Source: Porphyromonas circumdentaria (GTDB lineage: Bacteria; Bacteroidota; Bacteroidia; Bacteroidales; Porphyromonadaceae). From it: a DNA stretch of 64,000 nt. Below are positions 28,167 to 36,292 of this stretch, piece by piece (within the stretch, counting starts at the first letter, position 1; each line of letters starts with the position of its first letter). The stretch is from the NCBI RefSeq assembly GCF_900167105.1, contig NZ_FUXE01000011.1, positions 1 to 64,000 of the forward strand, in the 5' to 3' direction. The position numbers were made by a program, and so were the translations under genes. The notes under the pieces were generated by a model that made no database searches, was not told the DNA's origin, and worked only from the letters and a program-made list of their open reading frames with translations.

Positions 28167-29462
28167 ATGAATTCATTTGTAGAAGAACTCAGGTGGCGTG
28201 GAATGCTACATAATATAATGCCTGGCACTGAAGAACAGTTGGCGAAAGAATTAACTTCTGCCTATGTGGGTATTGACCCTACGGCAGATTCTCTCCATAT
28301 AGGACACTTGGTAGGGGTAATGATGCTCCGTCACTTGCAGCGTTTCGGTCATCGTCCTATTGCATTATTGGGAGGAGCAACAGGTATGATTGGCGACCCC
28401 TCTATGAAGAGTGCTGAACGTAAGTTGTTAGATATAGATACTTTACGCCACAACCAAGAGGCAATAGGACGGCAGTTAGCTCGTTTTTTGGACTTTGATA
28501 GCAATCTGCCTAATGCGGCAAAGTTGGTCAATAACTATGATTGGATGTCGGAGTGGCGTTTCCTCGACTTCATCAGAGAGATAGGAAAGCATATCACAGT
28601 TAACTACATGATGGCAAAAGATTCTGTAAAAAAGAGAATTGATGGTCAAGATGGTTCGGGATTGTCTTTCACGGAGTTTTCCTATCAATTGATTCAAGGC
28701 TACGATTTCCTCTATCTCTACCGCAATGAGGGTTGCCGTTTACAGATGGGAGGTTCCGACCAATGGGGTAATATCACTACGGGTACGGAGCTTATAAGAC
28801 GTATAGATGGCGGAGAAGCTTTTGCAATTACGTGTCCTCTTATAACTAAAGCTGATGGAGGTAAGTTTGGAAAAACTGAGAAAGGAAATATCTGGTTAGA
28901 TCGTCGCTACACTTCTCCCTACACTTTCTACCAGTTCTGGCTTAACGTTAGTGATGAAGATGCACTTCGTTACATCAAGATATTTACTTTCTTGTCTTTG
29001 GAGGAAATCAATCTGCTTGCCGAAGAGCACGCGACTGCACCTCACAAGCGCATTTTACAGCGCAAGTTGGCTGAAGAGATGACCGTATTAGTGCATAGCG
29101 AGGAGGATTATAAGGCGGCAGTCGAGGCTTCTGAAATACTTTTTGGAGGCGGTACGGCAGAGGCTTTGAAGCACTTGTCGGAAGATATGCTGCTCTCCGT
29201 GATGGAGGGAGTTCCCCAGTTCTCTATAAATAGAGAGCACTTTACTTCTTCCCCTAAAATGGTCGATGTTTGCACGGAATTGGCTCCAATTTTCCCCTCC
29301 AAAGGAGAGCTTAGAAAACTTATTAAAAGTGGTGGAGTTAGCTTAAATAAGGAGAAGGTGGAAGACACAGAACTTACTCTCTCTGTTGTGAACCTTATAG
29401 CTGGGCGTTATTTACTGGTGCAGAAAGGGAAAAAACAGTATTACCTCGTAATCGTAGAGTAA
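28167..29462 (+). CDS. tyrS: Tyrosine--tRNA ligase
   Basis: Charges tRNA-Tyr. With the ATG at 28167 the protein has 431 residues, the usual length. The class I signature HIGH is at residues 44-47 ([10 protein letters not shown]) and the KMSKS-like loop is KFGKTEKG near residue 232. A C-terminal S4 domain ([17 protein letters not shown]) binds the tRNA. The start is fixed by the promoter box at 28129, which rules out the longer frame beginning at 28089. Confidence 0.95.
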   Translation: MNSFVEELRWRGMLHNIMPGTEEQLAKELTSAYVGIDPTADSLHIGHLVGVMMLRHLQRFGHRPIALLGGATGMIGDPSMKSAERKLLDIDTLRHNQEAIGRQLARFLDFDSNLPNAAKLVNNYDWMSEWRFLDFIREIGKHITVNYMMAKDSVKKRIDGQDGSGLSFTEFSYQLIQGYDFLYLYRNEGCRLQMGGSDQWGNITTGTELIRRIDGGEAFAITCPLITKADGGKFGKTEKGNIWLDRRYTSPYTFYQFWLNVSDEDALRYIKIFTFLSLEEINLLAEEHATAPHKRILQRKLAEEMTVLVHSEEDYKAAVEASEILFGGGTAEALKHLSEDMLLSVMEGVPQFSINREHFTSSPKMVDVCTELAPIFPSKGELRKLIKSGGVSLNKEKVEDTELTLSVVNLIAGRYLLVQKGKKQYYLVIVE

Positions 29463-29488
29463 TCTGTCGGCTACTCTTTGTATAGGTA

Positions 29489-30562
29489 ATGGCAAAGGAT
29501 CTGACGATTGTTATTGTTAATTATAAGGTGCCCCATTTTGTGGCACAGTGCTTAGATTCTGTTGCTAAGGCTATCACTTCTATAGATGCAGAGGTGTGGG
29601 TGGTGGACAACGCCTCGGGAGATGGTTCTGTCGACTTGCTAAGGGAGCGATTCCCTTGGTGTAACATAGTAGCCAATAGTGATAATATTGGCTTTGCAAG
29701 GGCTAATAATCAGGTCTTAAAAAAGACTTATTCTGAGTATGCACTGCTTCTTAATCCTGATACTTTAATCGGAGAGTCTACTCTTAAGGAGTGTATCTCT
29801 TTTATGGAAAATCACAGAGATGCGGGAGCTTTAGGAGTGCGTATGATGAATGCGCAAGGAAGTTTTTTACCAGAGAGCAAAAGAGGAGAGGTAACACCTT
29901 TTGTCGCTTTTTGTAAAATAACGGGGTTGGGAAACCTCTTCCCTAAAAGTTCTCTCTTCAATCGTTACTATTTAGGGCATCTCTCCAATGAGGTTGTTTG
30001 TGAGGCACCTATACTCTCGGGAGCCTTTATGTTTATGCGGAGAGAGGCTCTTCAAGAGGCGAATTATTTGGATGAACGCTATTTCATGTACGGAGAGGAT
30101 ATAGACCTCTCTTATAGCATCTTAAAAAGGGGCTATAAGAACTATTATTTGCCTATACCGATACTGCACTATAAAGGGGAGAGCGAAAGTGCTTCTGCCA
30201 ATCCAGACCGCTATTTGGGAGCGTTTTATGGGGCGATGGAGCTTTTTTACAATAAGTATCACAAAGGCTCTTGGCTATCTCGTCGGTTGATGCGTTGGGC
30301 AGTTCTTTTGCAGAAGAAGAGGGGTAAGAAGACTTTAATAAAACGAAAGAAGGAGAACCTTACTCCTATCATCGCTACCCATTTGTCTCAAGAGGAGTTG
30401 GATTCTATTCCTGCAGGTTCTTTTCTGCAGATTGAGCGCGCCTTTTATTCGTATGACGAGTTGCTCGACCTTATTCGCTCTTTGGAGGGTAGGGGAGTTA
30501 CTGTGCTAATTTATGATGAGAACAGATCGGTTACATTAGGTCCAGGGGGAGTGTACTCTTGA
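29489..30562 (+). CDS. Glycosyltransferase family 2 (rhamnosyltransferase-like)
   Basis: A 357-residue GT-A transferase. It opens LTIVIVNYKVPHFVAQCLDSV, has WVVDNASGDGSVDLLRERFP and NIGFARANNQ, and the metal-binding NPDT near residue 92; this set is typical of transferases often annotated as rhamnosyltransferases. The catalytic region MYGEDIDLSYSILKRG follows near residue 202. About 90 extra residues form a basic C-terminal extension of unknown role. It lies 26 bp after tyrS, so it may share its promoter, and is followed by a terminator. Confidence 0.85.
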   Translation: MAKDLTIVIVNYKVPHFVAQCLDSVAKAITSIDAEVWVVDNASGDGSVDLLRERFPWCNIVANSDNIGFARANNQVLKKTYSEYALLLNPDTLIGESTLKECISFMENHRDAGALGVRMMNAQGSFLPESKRGEVTPFVAFCKITGLGNLFPKSSLFNRYYLGHLSNEVVCEAPILSGAFMFMRREALQEANYLDERYFMYGEDIDLSYSILKRGYKNYYLPIPILHYKGESESASANPDRYLGAFYGAMELFYNKYHKGSWLSRRLMRWAVLLQKKRGKKTLIKRKKENLTPIIATHLSQEELDSIPAGSFLQIERAFYSYDELLDLIRSLEGRGVTVLIYDENRSVTLGPGGVYS

Positions 30563-30607
30563 TGAACTTACATCGTGTCCGACGAAACCATTCGTAGGTT
30601 AAGATAG

Positions 30608-30644
30608 AGGGGCTGCGCCAAAAATGAATTTTGACACAGCCCCC
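30608..30644 (+). terminator. Terminator after the glycosyltransferase gene
   Basis: GGGGCTG pairs with CAGCCCC, with an inner stem CAAAA/TTTTG; the tail is TTTGATTATTT. The outer stem resembles that of the hairpin at 12723-12758. Confidence 0.55.
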
Positions 30645-30974
30645 TTTGATTATTTCCTCCTTTCGGAAAACTTTTATCGAGGACCCATAGAAGTGTATAA
30701 GTTTCTATTACATAATCTCTTATACTTTGCCTTCTTTTGTATGAAAGCTTAAAACTTCCTTGCCTAAAGTTGTTTTGGCTTCGATAAGTTCTTTATACTA
30801 AGATTGAATATGTATATATGCAAGCTGAATATACATATATTCAGTCTGTAAATATATATATTCAATCTAAAAATAGAGATTCTCTCTGTATTTTTTGATT
30901 TTATAGACTATAGAAAACAACTTTTTCTATCTGTGCAATGCTTTTTGTCTCGAGAGCAGAGTACCCATAGCCTT
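30645..30974. repeat. Intergenic region with AT-rich 21-bp tandem repeats (about 30800-30882)
   Basis: No gene is seen. From about 30800 to 30882 four degenerate 21-22-bp units occur, for example AGCTGAATATACATATATTCA and GTCTGTAAATATATATATTCA. Design and composition match the array at 12238-12320, while the surrounding sequence does not. Confidence 0.6.
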
Positions 30975-31225
30975 AAAAAGAGAACCTCCCTCGATAATCA
31001 GAAAACGAGAGAGGCTCTTGACGAATAAGGAAATAAATTGAAAGAGAGAAGAAAATATCATAACAACAACACTGCCCAAAGATGCAGTTGATGCGTTTTT
31101 TACGACCTTTGGTTAGCAACTCAAGGTATAGGAAAAACTATCTTACCAAAGAGAGACTTAACCACAATCCATGCAACCGCTTGTTGCAAACCTTGATGGC
31201 AACCATCAGCCTGTTATTTTTTTCT
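30975..31225 (-). ncRNA. Candidate small non-coding RNA
   Basis: On the minus strand an exact TACCTTTG element (31239-31232) precedes about 250 bp that end in a strong hairpin (30985-31014, stem CCTCTCTCG/CGAGGGAGG) and a T-rich tail TTCTCTTTTT. There is no long ORF on this strand; the best is a 22-codon frame starting ATGGTTGCCATCAAG. The unit lies between two convergent genes. I could not match it to 6S, tmRNA, RNase P or SRP RNA by eye. A 62-codon ORF on the plus strand (31082-31270) has no visible promoter and is less likely. Confidence 0.35.
30985..31014 (-). terminator. Terminator of the candidate small RNA
   Basis: A 9-bp stem with one G-T pair (CCTCTCTCG/CGAGGGAGG on the minus strand) around a 12-nt loop, followed by TTCTCTTTTT. 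Confidence 0.55.
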
Positions 31226-31231
31226 ACATTG

Positions 31232-31239
31232 CAAAGGTA
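31232..31239 (-). promoter_or_regulatory. -7 element of the candidate small RNA
   Basis: The minus strand reads TACCTTTG, an exact match to the Bacteroidota -7 consensus. It lies upstream of no ORF of normal size on that strand. Confidence 0.5.
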
Positions 31240-31355
31240 CGATGGAGTAAAAAAGACAACAATACCGTAAAATAGGCATTTTAATACCTTTACCCTAACA
31301 GATTATAGCGATAAAGAATGTTTTTTAAGAGAAATGCTCGTTTTTAAGGGCTCTT

Positions 31356-32009
31356 TTATCTCTTACGAATGAGGGTAAGCCCATCTCGCAGGGGTAGTAA
31401 AACTACTTCTACGCGTTCGTCGGAGGCAATATATGTATTGAAACTTACAATTCCCTGTGTCTGTGCATCTTTTGGGGTAGGGGTTTGTAGCACTTTTCCA
31501 TCCCAAAGGGTATTGTCTGCTATGATCAATGCGCCCGATGGGAGCTGGTCTATAAGCAAATCGTAGTAGAGAGAGTATTGACGCTTATCGGCATCAATGT
31601 AAACGAGGTCGAAGGTTGTTTCTCTCAGTAGCGAGGGTAAGATTTCTTCTACTTTTCCTATATGTAGCGTTATACGTTGCGAAAGAGGAGATTGAGAGAG
31701 TGATTGGCGGATGAAGTCTTCCATCTCATCATTGCACTCTATTGTGTGTACCCGTGCCGAAGAATTTGCCGCTAACCCCTCTGCCAAACATAAAGTGGCA
31801 TAAGCTGTATAGGTACCCAGCTCCAGTATATTCTTGGGTTGTAGCAAAGAGACCAACATTTTGAGAAAGCGTCCTTGTAAATGCCCCGAAAGCATACGCG
31901 GTTGGAGCAAATGTACCTGAGCTTCTCTTCTTAGATAGGAGAGTAGAGGGGGCTCTTGCGAGGAGTGTTGCTCTAAATAGAGCTCTAATTCTTCCGATTG
32001 TAAAGACAT
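31356..32009 (-). CDS. O-methyltransferase (class I SAM, CCoAOMT type)
   Basis: A 217-residue SAM-dependent O-methyltransferase of the YrrM/CCoAOMT type; bacterial substrates are mostly unknown, with 5-hydroxyuridine in tRNA (TrmR) as one known case. Motif I is ILELGTYTAYATLCLAE near residue 60. The acidic metal site is DLVYIDADKRQY near residue 134, followed by LIIADNTLW near residue 157. It lies after pyk but a hairpin terminator separates them (32025-32061), so transcription may depend on read-through. Confidence 0.85.
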   Translation of the reverse strand: MSLQSEELELYLEQHSSQEPPLLSYLRREAQVHLLQPRMLSGHLQGRFLKMLVSLLQPKNILELGTYTAYATLCLAEGLAANSSARVHTIECNDEMEDFIRQSLSQSPLSQRITLHIGKVEEILPSLLRETTFDLVYIDADKRQYSLYYDLLIDQLPSGALIIADNTLWDGKVLQTPTPKDAQTQGIVSFNTYIASDERVEVVLLPLRDGLTLIRKR

Positions 32010-32024
32010 AGAGCGATAAAAAGA

Positions 32025-32061
32025 GGAGACATCAGAGGAGGTTTTACTCCTGAGTGTCTCC
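32025..32061 (-). terminator. Terminator after pyk
   Basis: A stem-loop with two paired blocks, GGAGAC/GTCTCC and AGGAG/CTCCT, and on the minus strand the tail TCTTTTTATC. It lies 15 bp before the start of the O-methyltransferase gene. Confidence 0.65.
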
Positions 32062-32081
32062 TTATTTATAGATGTTATTTT

Positions 32082-33506
32082 TTATTGGTGATCTATGAGA
32101 TTCTGTACGGTATCTATTTCTAAAGAGTTGGTAGAGCCTTTTTTGCCGATGTTCCCACTCATGTGAGCGACTTTATCTTCCAAAGTCAAGTAGCCCAAGG
32201 TTACTAATTGCTCTAAGGCCTCTTTGAGATTTTGAGGTTTTCCCTTTTCGAGAGGAACGTAGGTGGTCTTTACTCCGTAGGAAAGGGATAACTGTCTTGA
32301 TATCGGTTCTCTATAACAAACAGCGTAGATGGGTACTTTGCCGCGAAAGGCTGCTAAGTAGCGAGCCGTTCTACCCGTATAACTATCGGCTATAAGAGCC
32401 TTTACATTGAGCTTGGAGATACTTTTCACCGCTTGCTTGGCCAAGAAGGCTGTGGTGGTTAGGTCGTCTCCCTCTATGGGCACTCTTATATCGTTGGCTT
32501 CCAAACGTGTCTGCTCGGCTTCATATATTACCTTACTCATGGTGCGTACGGCCTCTACGGGATACTTCCCATAAGCTGTTTCTCCGCTTAGCATCACTGC
32601 ATCGGTACGGTAATAGATTGCATTGGCAATATCTGTTACCTCTGCACGTGTAGGACGAGGATTCTCGATCATGGAGTGCAACATCTGGGTCGCAACGATT
32701 ACAGGCTTCTTTCTTTCAATCGCTTTACGGATAAGGTGGCGTTGAATACCTGGTATTCTCTCAAAAGGGATCTCAATACCCAAGTCTCCTCTTGCTACCA
32801 TGATGCCCGATGCTACCGAGAGAATGCTGTCGATGTTGTCTACTCCCTCTTGATTTTCAATCTTTGCAATAATCTCGATGGGGCTATTATGCTCATCTAA
32901 AATGTGCTGTATGTCGAGGACATCTTGTTGGGTGCGCACAAAGGAGTGTGCTATGAAATCAATGTCTTTGCGGATAGCATGCTCTATGAACAGCAAATCC
33001 TTTGCTGTAAGAGAGGGGAGGGGAATGTGTACATCGGGTATATTGACGCTTTTGCGACTCTTGAGCGTAGCCTCATTTTGGGCTACACACACCGCCTCTC
33101 TCTCCTTGATTTCTTCAACCTGAAACTCCAAGTCTCCATCGTCTATCAATATGCGCATCCCCACTTTCAGTACGTTGATAATATCGGGATAGCTTAGTGA
33201 TATCTGTTGGCGAGTCGTAAACTCCTCAGGAGCACCCTTTAGGCAAACTCTGTCTCCTGCCTGAAAGCAAATAGGCTCTTCACATTTGGTAGTTCTTATT
33301 TCGGGCCCTTTGGTATCCATAAGAATACCGACATAAGGATTTACAGCGCGTACGTTGTCTATAACGCGCTCCATATCTTCGGGAGACATATGTGCCGTAT
33401 TAAGGCGTACAACATTGACTCCCTCTTGAATAAGGGAGCGAAGAAACTCTGTGTCGCAACGCTCATCACTGATGGTTGCAACTATTTTAGTTAATTTGTT
33501 CGACAT
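32082..33506 (-). CDS. pyk: Pyruvate kinase
   Basis: Makes pyruvate and ATP from phosphoenolpyruvate at the end of glycolysis. From the ATG at 33506 it has 474 residues with the start NKLTKIVATISDERCD. The active-site signature IEIIAKIENQEGVDNID is near residue 210 and MVARGDLGIEIP near residue 233. The C-terminal domain is complete. The start overlaps the aroQ stop by 20 bp; the longer frame to 33539 would add an unlikely N-terminus. Confidence 0.95.
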   Translation of the reverse strand: MSNKLTKIVATISDERCDTEFLRSLIQEGVNVVRLNTAHMSPEDMERVIDNVRAVNPYVGILMDTKGPEIRTTKCEEPICFQAGDRVCLKGAPEEFTTRQQISLSYPDIINVLKVGMRILIDDGDLEFQVEEIKEREAVCVAQNEATLKSRKSVNIPDVHIPLPSLTAKDLLFIEHAIRKDIDFIAHSFVRTQQDVLDIQHILDEHNSPIEIIAKIENQEGVDNIDSILSVASGIMVARGDLGIEIPFERIPGIQRHLIRKAIERKKPVIVATQMLHSMIENPRPTRAEVTDIANAIYYRTDAVMLSGETAYGKYPVEAVRTMSKVIYEAEQTRLEANDIRVPIEGDDLTTTAFLAKQAVKSISKLNVKALIADSYTGRTARYLAAFRGKVPIYAVCYREPISRQLSLSYGVKTTYVPLEKGKPQNLKEALEQLVTLGYLTLEDKVAHMSGNIGKKGSTNSLEIDTVQNLIDHQ

Positions 33507-33957
33507 GTTTGTTTGATGATAATTTGTTGAGAAGGGCAAGCACTGCTAAATGGTAACCATACACTCCAAAGCCAGAAATAGTACCGACAACTACAGGAGA
33601 GAGGTAAGAGTGATGCCTATATTCTTCACGAGCAGCTACATTACTGATGTGTACCTCCACAACGGGTATCTGTATAGACCGAATAGCATCCGCCAAAGCT
33701 ATTGATGTATGTGTATAGGCACCTGCATTGAGTACGATGCCCAGTACTTCCTTCTCATTTAGCTCATGTAACCAGTCGATAAGTACCCCCTCGTGATTGC
33801 TCTGGCGATAGTAAAAAAGAACATCGGGGAAAGTAGATTTTAGCACCTCAATCCTCTCTACAACAGGAGTAGTACCATATATATGAGGTTCGCGTACCCC
33901 TATTTTATTTAAGTTAGGACCATCTAAAATAGCAATTCGTTTGGGTCGCATTGTCAT
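33487..33957 (-). CDS. aroQ: 3-dehydroquinate dehydratase, type II
   Basis: Third step of the shikimate pathway, a dodecameric cytoplasmic enzyme. At 156 residues it has family length. Visible sites: ILDGPNLNKIG near residue 9, the YRQSNHEGVLIDW segment near residue 50, LNAGAYTHTSIALADAI near residue 77 and VVEVHISNV near residue 98. A later ATG two codons downstream is possible. It is first in the aroQ-pyk unit, with its -7 element at 33985-33978, facing that of xerD. Confidence 0.95.
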   Translation of the reverse strand: MTMRPKRIAILDGPNLNKIGVREPHIYGTTPVVERIEVLKSTFPDVLFYYRQSNHEGVLIDWLHELNEKEVLGIVLNAGAYTHTSIALADAIRSIQIPVVEVHISNVAAREEYRHHSYLSPVVVGTISGFGVYGYHLAVLALLNKLSSNKHVEQIN

Positions 33958-33965
33958 ATTGCTCG

Positions 33966-33985
33966 TATCTTTGCGTACAAAGATA
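33966..33985. promoter_or_regulatory. Face-to-face -7 elements of xerD and aroQ
   Basis: TATCTTTG (33966-33973, plus) and its reverse complement CAAAGATA (33978-33985) stand 4 bp apart. Each matches TAnnTTTG and points at a gene: xerD (ATG 34018) and aroQ (ATG 33957). The two polymerases would compete for the same 20 bp. Confidence 0.55.
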
Positions 33986-34017
33986 AAGCTTTACCTTGGA
34001 AATTCTTCCCTTTTACT

Positions 34018-34944
34018 ATGACAGAGAGAGAGTTGATAGATGCTTACAAACGTTACCTTCGCTTAGAACTTAATCTTACTGAAAACAGCATTCAGGCCTA
34101 TCTTGGAGATGTGGAGAAACTTTTCGCCTACATGAAAGGGGGCAATATCAAACTGGAAGATGTTACCTATACTACTTTACAGCATTTTGTAGCTCAACTC
34201 TATGATTTGGGTATCTCCCCTCGCTCTATAGCACGTGTGATTTCGGGTATCAAGAGTTTCTACCGCTTCTTGATACTTGAGGAGTATGTAGAGATTGACC
34301 CGAGTGAACTCTTAGAAACCCCCAAGATAGGACTTCATCTGCCTACCGTTCTTTCTGTTGAAGAGATAGACCTAATCATTGAGAGTATAGATATGACTAA
34401 GGATGAGGGTCTGCGCAATAAAGCTATTATAGAGGTGCTCTACAGTTGTGGCTTGCGAGTGAGCGAACTCTGTCACTTGAGGTTACGCGATGTACATCCA
34501 GAGGAGGGGTTTATTCAAGTGTGGGGAAAGGGACGTAAAGAGCGTTTAGTACCTATTAGTACCTCGGCATTGGAGGCCATTAACAAGTATCTTTCTTCCG
34601 ACAAGCGACCTGTGCCCAAACCAGGAGAGACGGAGTATATTTTTCTTTCTCGACGAGGTAAGGCAATTTCGCGTATAACGGTCTTTTGTCTTATAAAGGA
34701 TCTTGCAATCTTGGCAGGTATAACTAAAGACATTAGCCCTCATACATTCCGCCATAGTTTTGCTACACATTTGCTCGAGGGAGGGGCTAACCTACAGGCT
34801 ATACGTATCATGTTGGGGCATGAAGATATTGGTACAACGGAGATTTATACCCATATTGATAAGACGCAATTAAGAAGAGATATTTTGAAATATCATCCCC
34901 GTAACAGTGCATACTACCGTTCTTTGCAAGAAGAAGAGGAGTGA
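34018..34944 (+). CDS. xerD: Site-specific tyrosine recombinase XerD
   Basis: Resolves chromosome dimers at dif together with a second Xer protein. The 308-residue protein has an N-terminal SAM-like core-binding domain (residues 1-90) and a catalytic domain with all key residues: Arg147 (CGLRVSELCHL), Lys near 171 (GKGRKERLVP), His242 and Arg245 (HTFRHSFATH), His268 (LGHEDIGTTEIYTHI) and nucleophile Tyr277. No integron or phage genes are nearby, so a housekeeping recombinase is the natural reading. Confidence 0.9.
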   Translation: MTERELIDAYKRYLRLELNLTENSIQAYLGDVEKLFAYMKGGNIKLEDVTYTTLQHFVAQLYDLGISPRSIARVISGIKSFYRFLILEEYVEIDPSELLETPKIGLHLPTVLSVEEIDLIIESIDMTKDEGLRNKAIIEVLYSCGLRVSELCHLRLRDVHPEEGFIQVWGKGRKERLVPISTSALEAINKYLSSDKRPVPKPGETEYIFLSRRGKAISRITVFCLIKDLAILAGITKDISPHTFRHSFATHLLEGGANLQAIRIMLGHEDIGTTEIYTHIDKTQLRRDILKYHPRNSAYYRSLQEEEE

Positions 34945-35061
34945 AAAGTAGTACGTTCGTATTACCTGCGCAACCGCTGCACGGGAGTTAAAAGTTTATA
35001 GAGGAGCTCTTTTGGGATTTTGTGCAAGGAGACATTCGGGCAGAAAGACGGGAATATCTTC

Positions 35062-36081
35062 CTAATCCAACCAGCCAGCCTCATGAAAGGTATCTTTTAA
35101 TCCCTCTTCTAAGCCATACTTTGGGCGGAAGCCTAAACTACGTAATGGGGTAATATCGCATCGCCAATTACGCTGTTTTATAATGGGGTATTTATCTCTG
35201 TTTAAGGCTATTGGTCTTTTTGTAACTTTCCCGTAAAAGTCCCCTATAAGGCAAGCAAAATAGATAATAGGAAGAGGGATGCGCAGAGTGCAAATCTTTC
35301 TTTTCAATAGCTTGCGGCAAATTATTGTGAACTCATCATCACTATAATCATTCCCGTCTGAAACGATGTAGCTCTTACCCTTTGTGTTACTATGTTTCAT
35401 AAGAAAGAATACCGCCCTAACTAAATCCTTTACGTAGACATAGGAAAGTTGTTGAGGAGTTAAGCCTGCCAAGAAACTCCAGCCCTTCTGCATCGTATTT
35501 ACCGTAATCCAGTAATCCTTGTCTCCATATCCATATACACCCGTCGGCTGTACTATTGTGGCAGGAATAGAGCTTAAAAGGGTATATTGCTCGGCAAGAA
35601 GTTTGCTTTTCCCATACTCGGTATGTGGGCTTTGAATCATTGAAGAGCTCATGGGATTGTTGCTTTTATTCAATCCATAACTTCCCATACTACTCATCAA
35701 CAAAAACCTTTTTGGGGGTGCAAATGAAGCTAAAGCCTCCAGAAAATTTTGAGTTTGATCTGCATTGGCTATTTTAAAAAGTTCTGGACGGGTTGCTTTC
35801 GTTATACCCGCATTGTGTATAATGTAATGAAAAGGAGGTTCTTCCTCTTTTCGAGGTACAGAATTAAGGGCTTGCCTCATTCTTTCGGTAGAGGAGAAAT
35901 CAAATTCCAATAGCTGAACAGACAAACCTTTATAGGTATTTCTATTAGTCTCGGCTCGCACGGCACACCAGACGTCATATCCCTCTTGTAGGGCTTCCTT
36001 TAACAGATAGTTCCCAATAAAACCTGTTGCGCCTGTCAATAATAGTCTCACACGCTCCGTTTCTTCTTGTCGTCTTTCCAT
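35062..36081 (-). CDS. NAD-dependent epimerase/dehydratase (extended SDR)
   Basis: A 339-residue extended short-chain dehydrogenase/reductase; substrate unknown. The nucleotide-binding motif LLLTGATGFIGNYLL is at residues 13-27 and the catalytic YxxxK is TEYGKSKLLAEQ near residue 177. Homologues of this type act on nucleotide sugars or sterol-like substrates, so the neighbourhood does not settle the function. It converges with xerD, with no clear terminator in the 117-bp gap. Confidence 0.8.
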   Translation of the reverse strand: MERRQEETERVRLLLTGATGFIGNYLLKEALQEGYDVWCAVRAETNRNTYKGLSVQLLEFDFSSTERMRQALNSVPRKEEEPPFHYIIHNAGITKATRPELFKIANADQTQNFLEALASFAPPKRFLLMSSMGSYGLNKSNNPMSSSMIQSPHTEYGKSKLLAEQYTLLSSIPATIVQPTGVYGYGDKDYWITVNTMQKGWSFLAGLTPQQLSYVYVKDLVRAVFFLMKHSNTKGKSYIVSDGNDYSDDEFTIICRKLLKRKICTLRIPLPIIYFACLIGDFYGKVTKRPIALNRDKYPIIKQRNWRCDITPLRSLGFRPKYGLEEGLKDTFHEAGWLD

Positions 36082-36162
36082 TACCCTTCTGCTTAAAAAC
36101 TTTTATTCTACAAGTGTTTGCTTCCCATAATTAGGGAGCGATTATTGTATCGTCTCAAAGAA

Positions 36163-36206
36163 AAAATCTTTGGAAATGCTTCTACACACACACCTCCAAA
36201 GATTTT
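36163..36206 (-). terminator. Terminator after the DUF349 gene
   Basis: AAAATCTTTGGA pairs perfectly with TCCAAAGATTTT over a 20-nt loop; on the minus strand the right arm runs on into TTCTTTGAG. Confidence 0.65.
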
Positions 36207-36292
36207 CTAAAATATCAGGGAAAAGAACAGTTTTGAACTCTCTAAAAGGCACTATTATGCAAGACGTTAATCTTCAGAGAGCCTTGTTGTTC

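Noticed and set aside
31082-31270. 62-codon plus-strand ORF
   Set aside because: No promoter on the plus strand, and a promoter and terminator of the opposite strand frame the same DNA. It cannot be excluded entirely.
34018-34944. Phage or integron integrase
   Set aside because: No mobile genes around, and length and motifs match housekeeping XerD.
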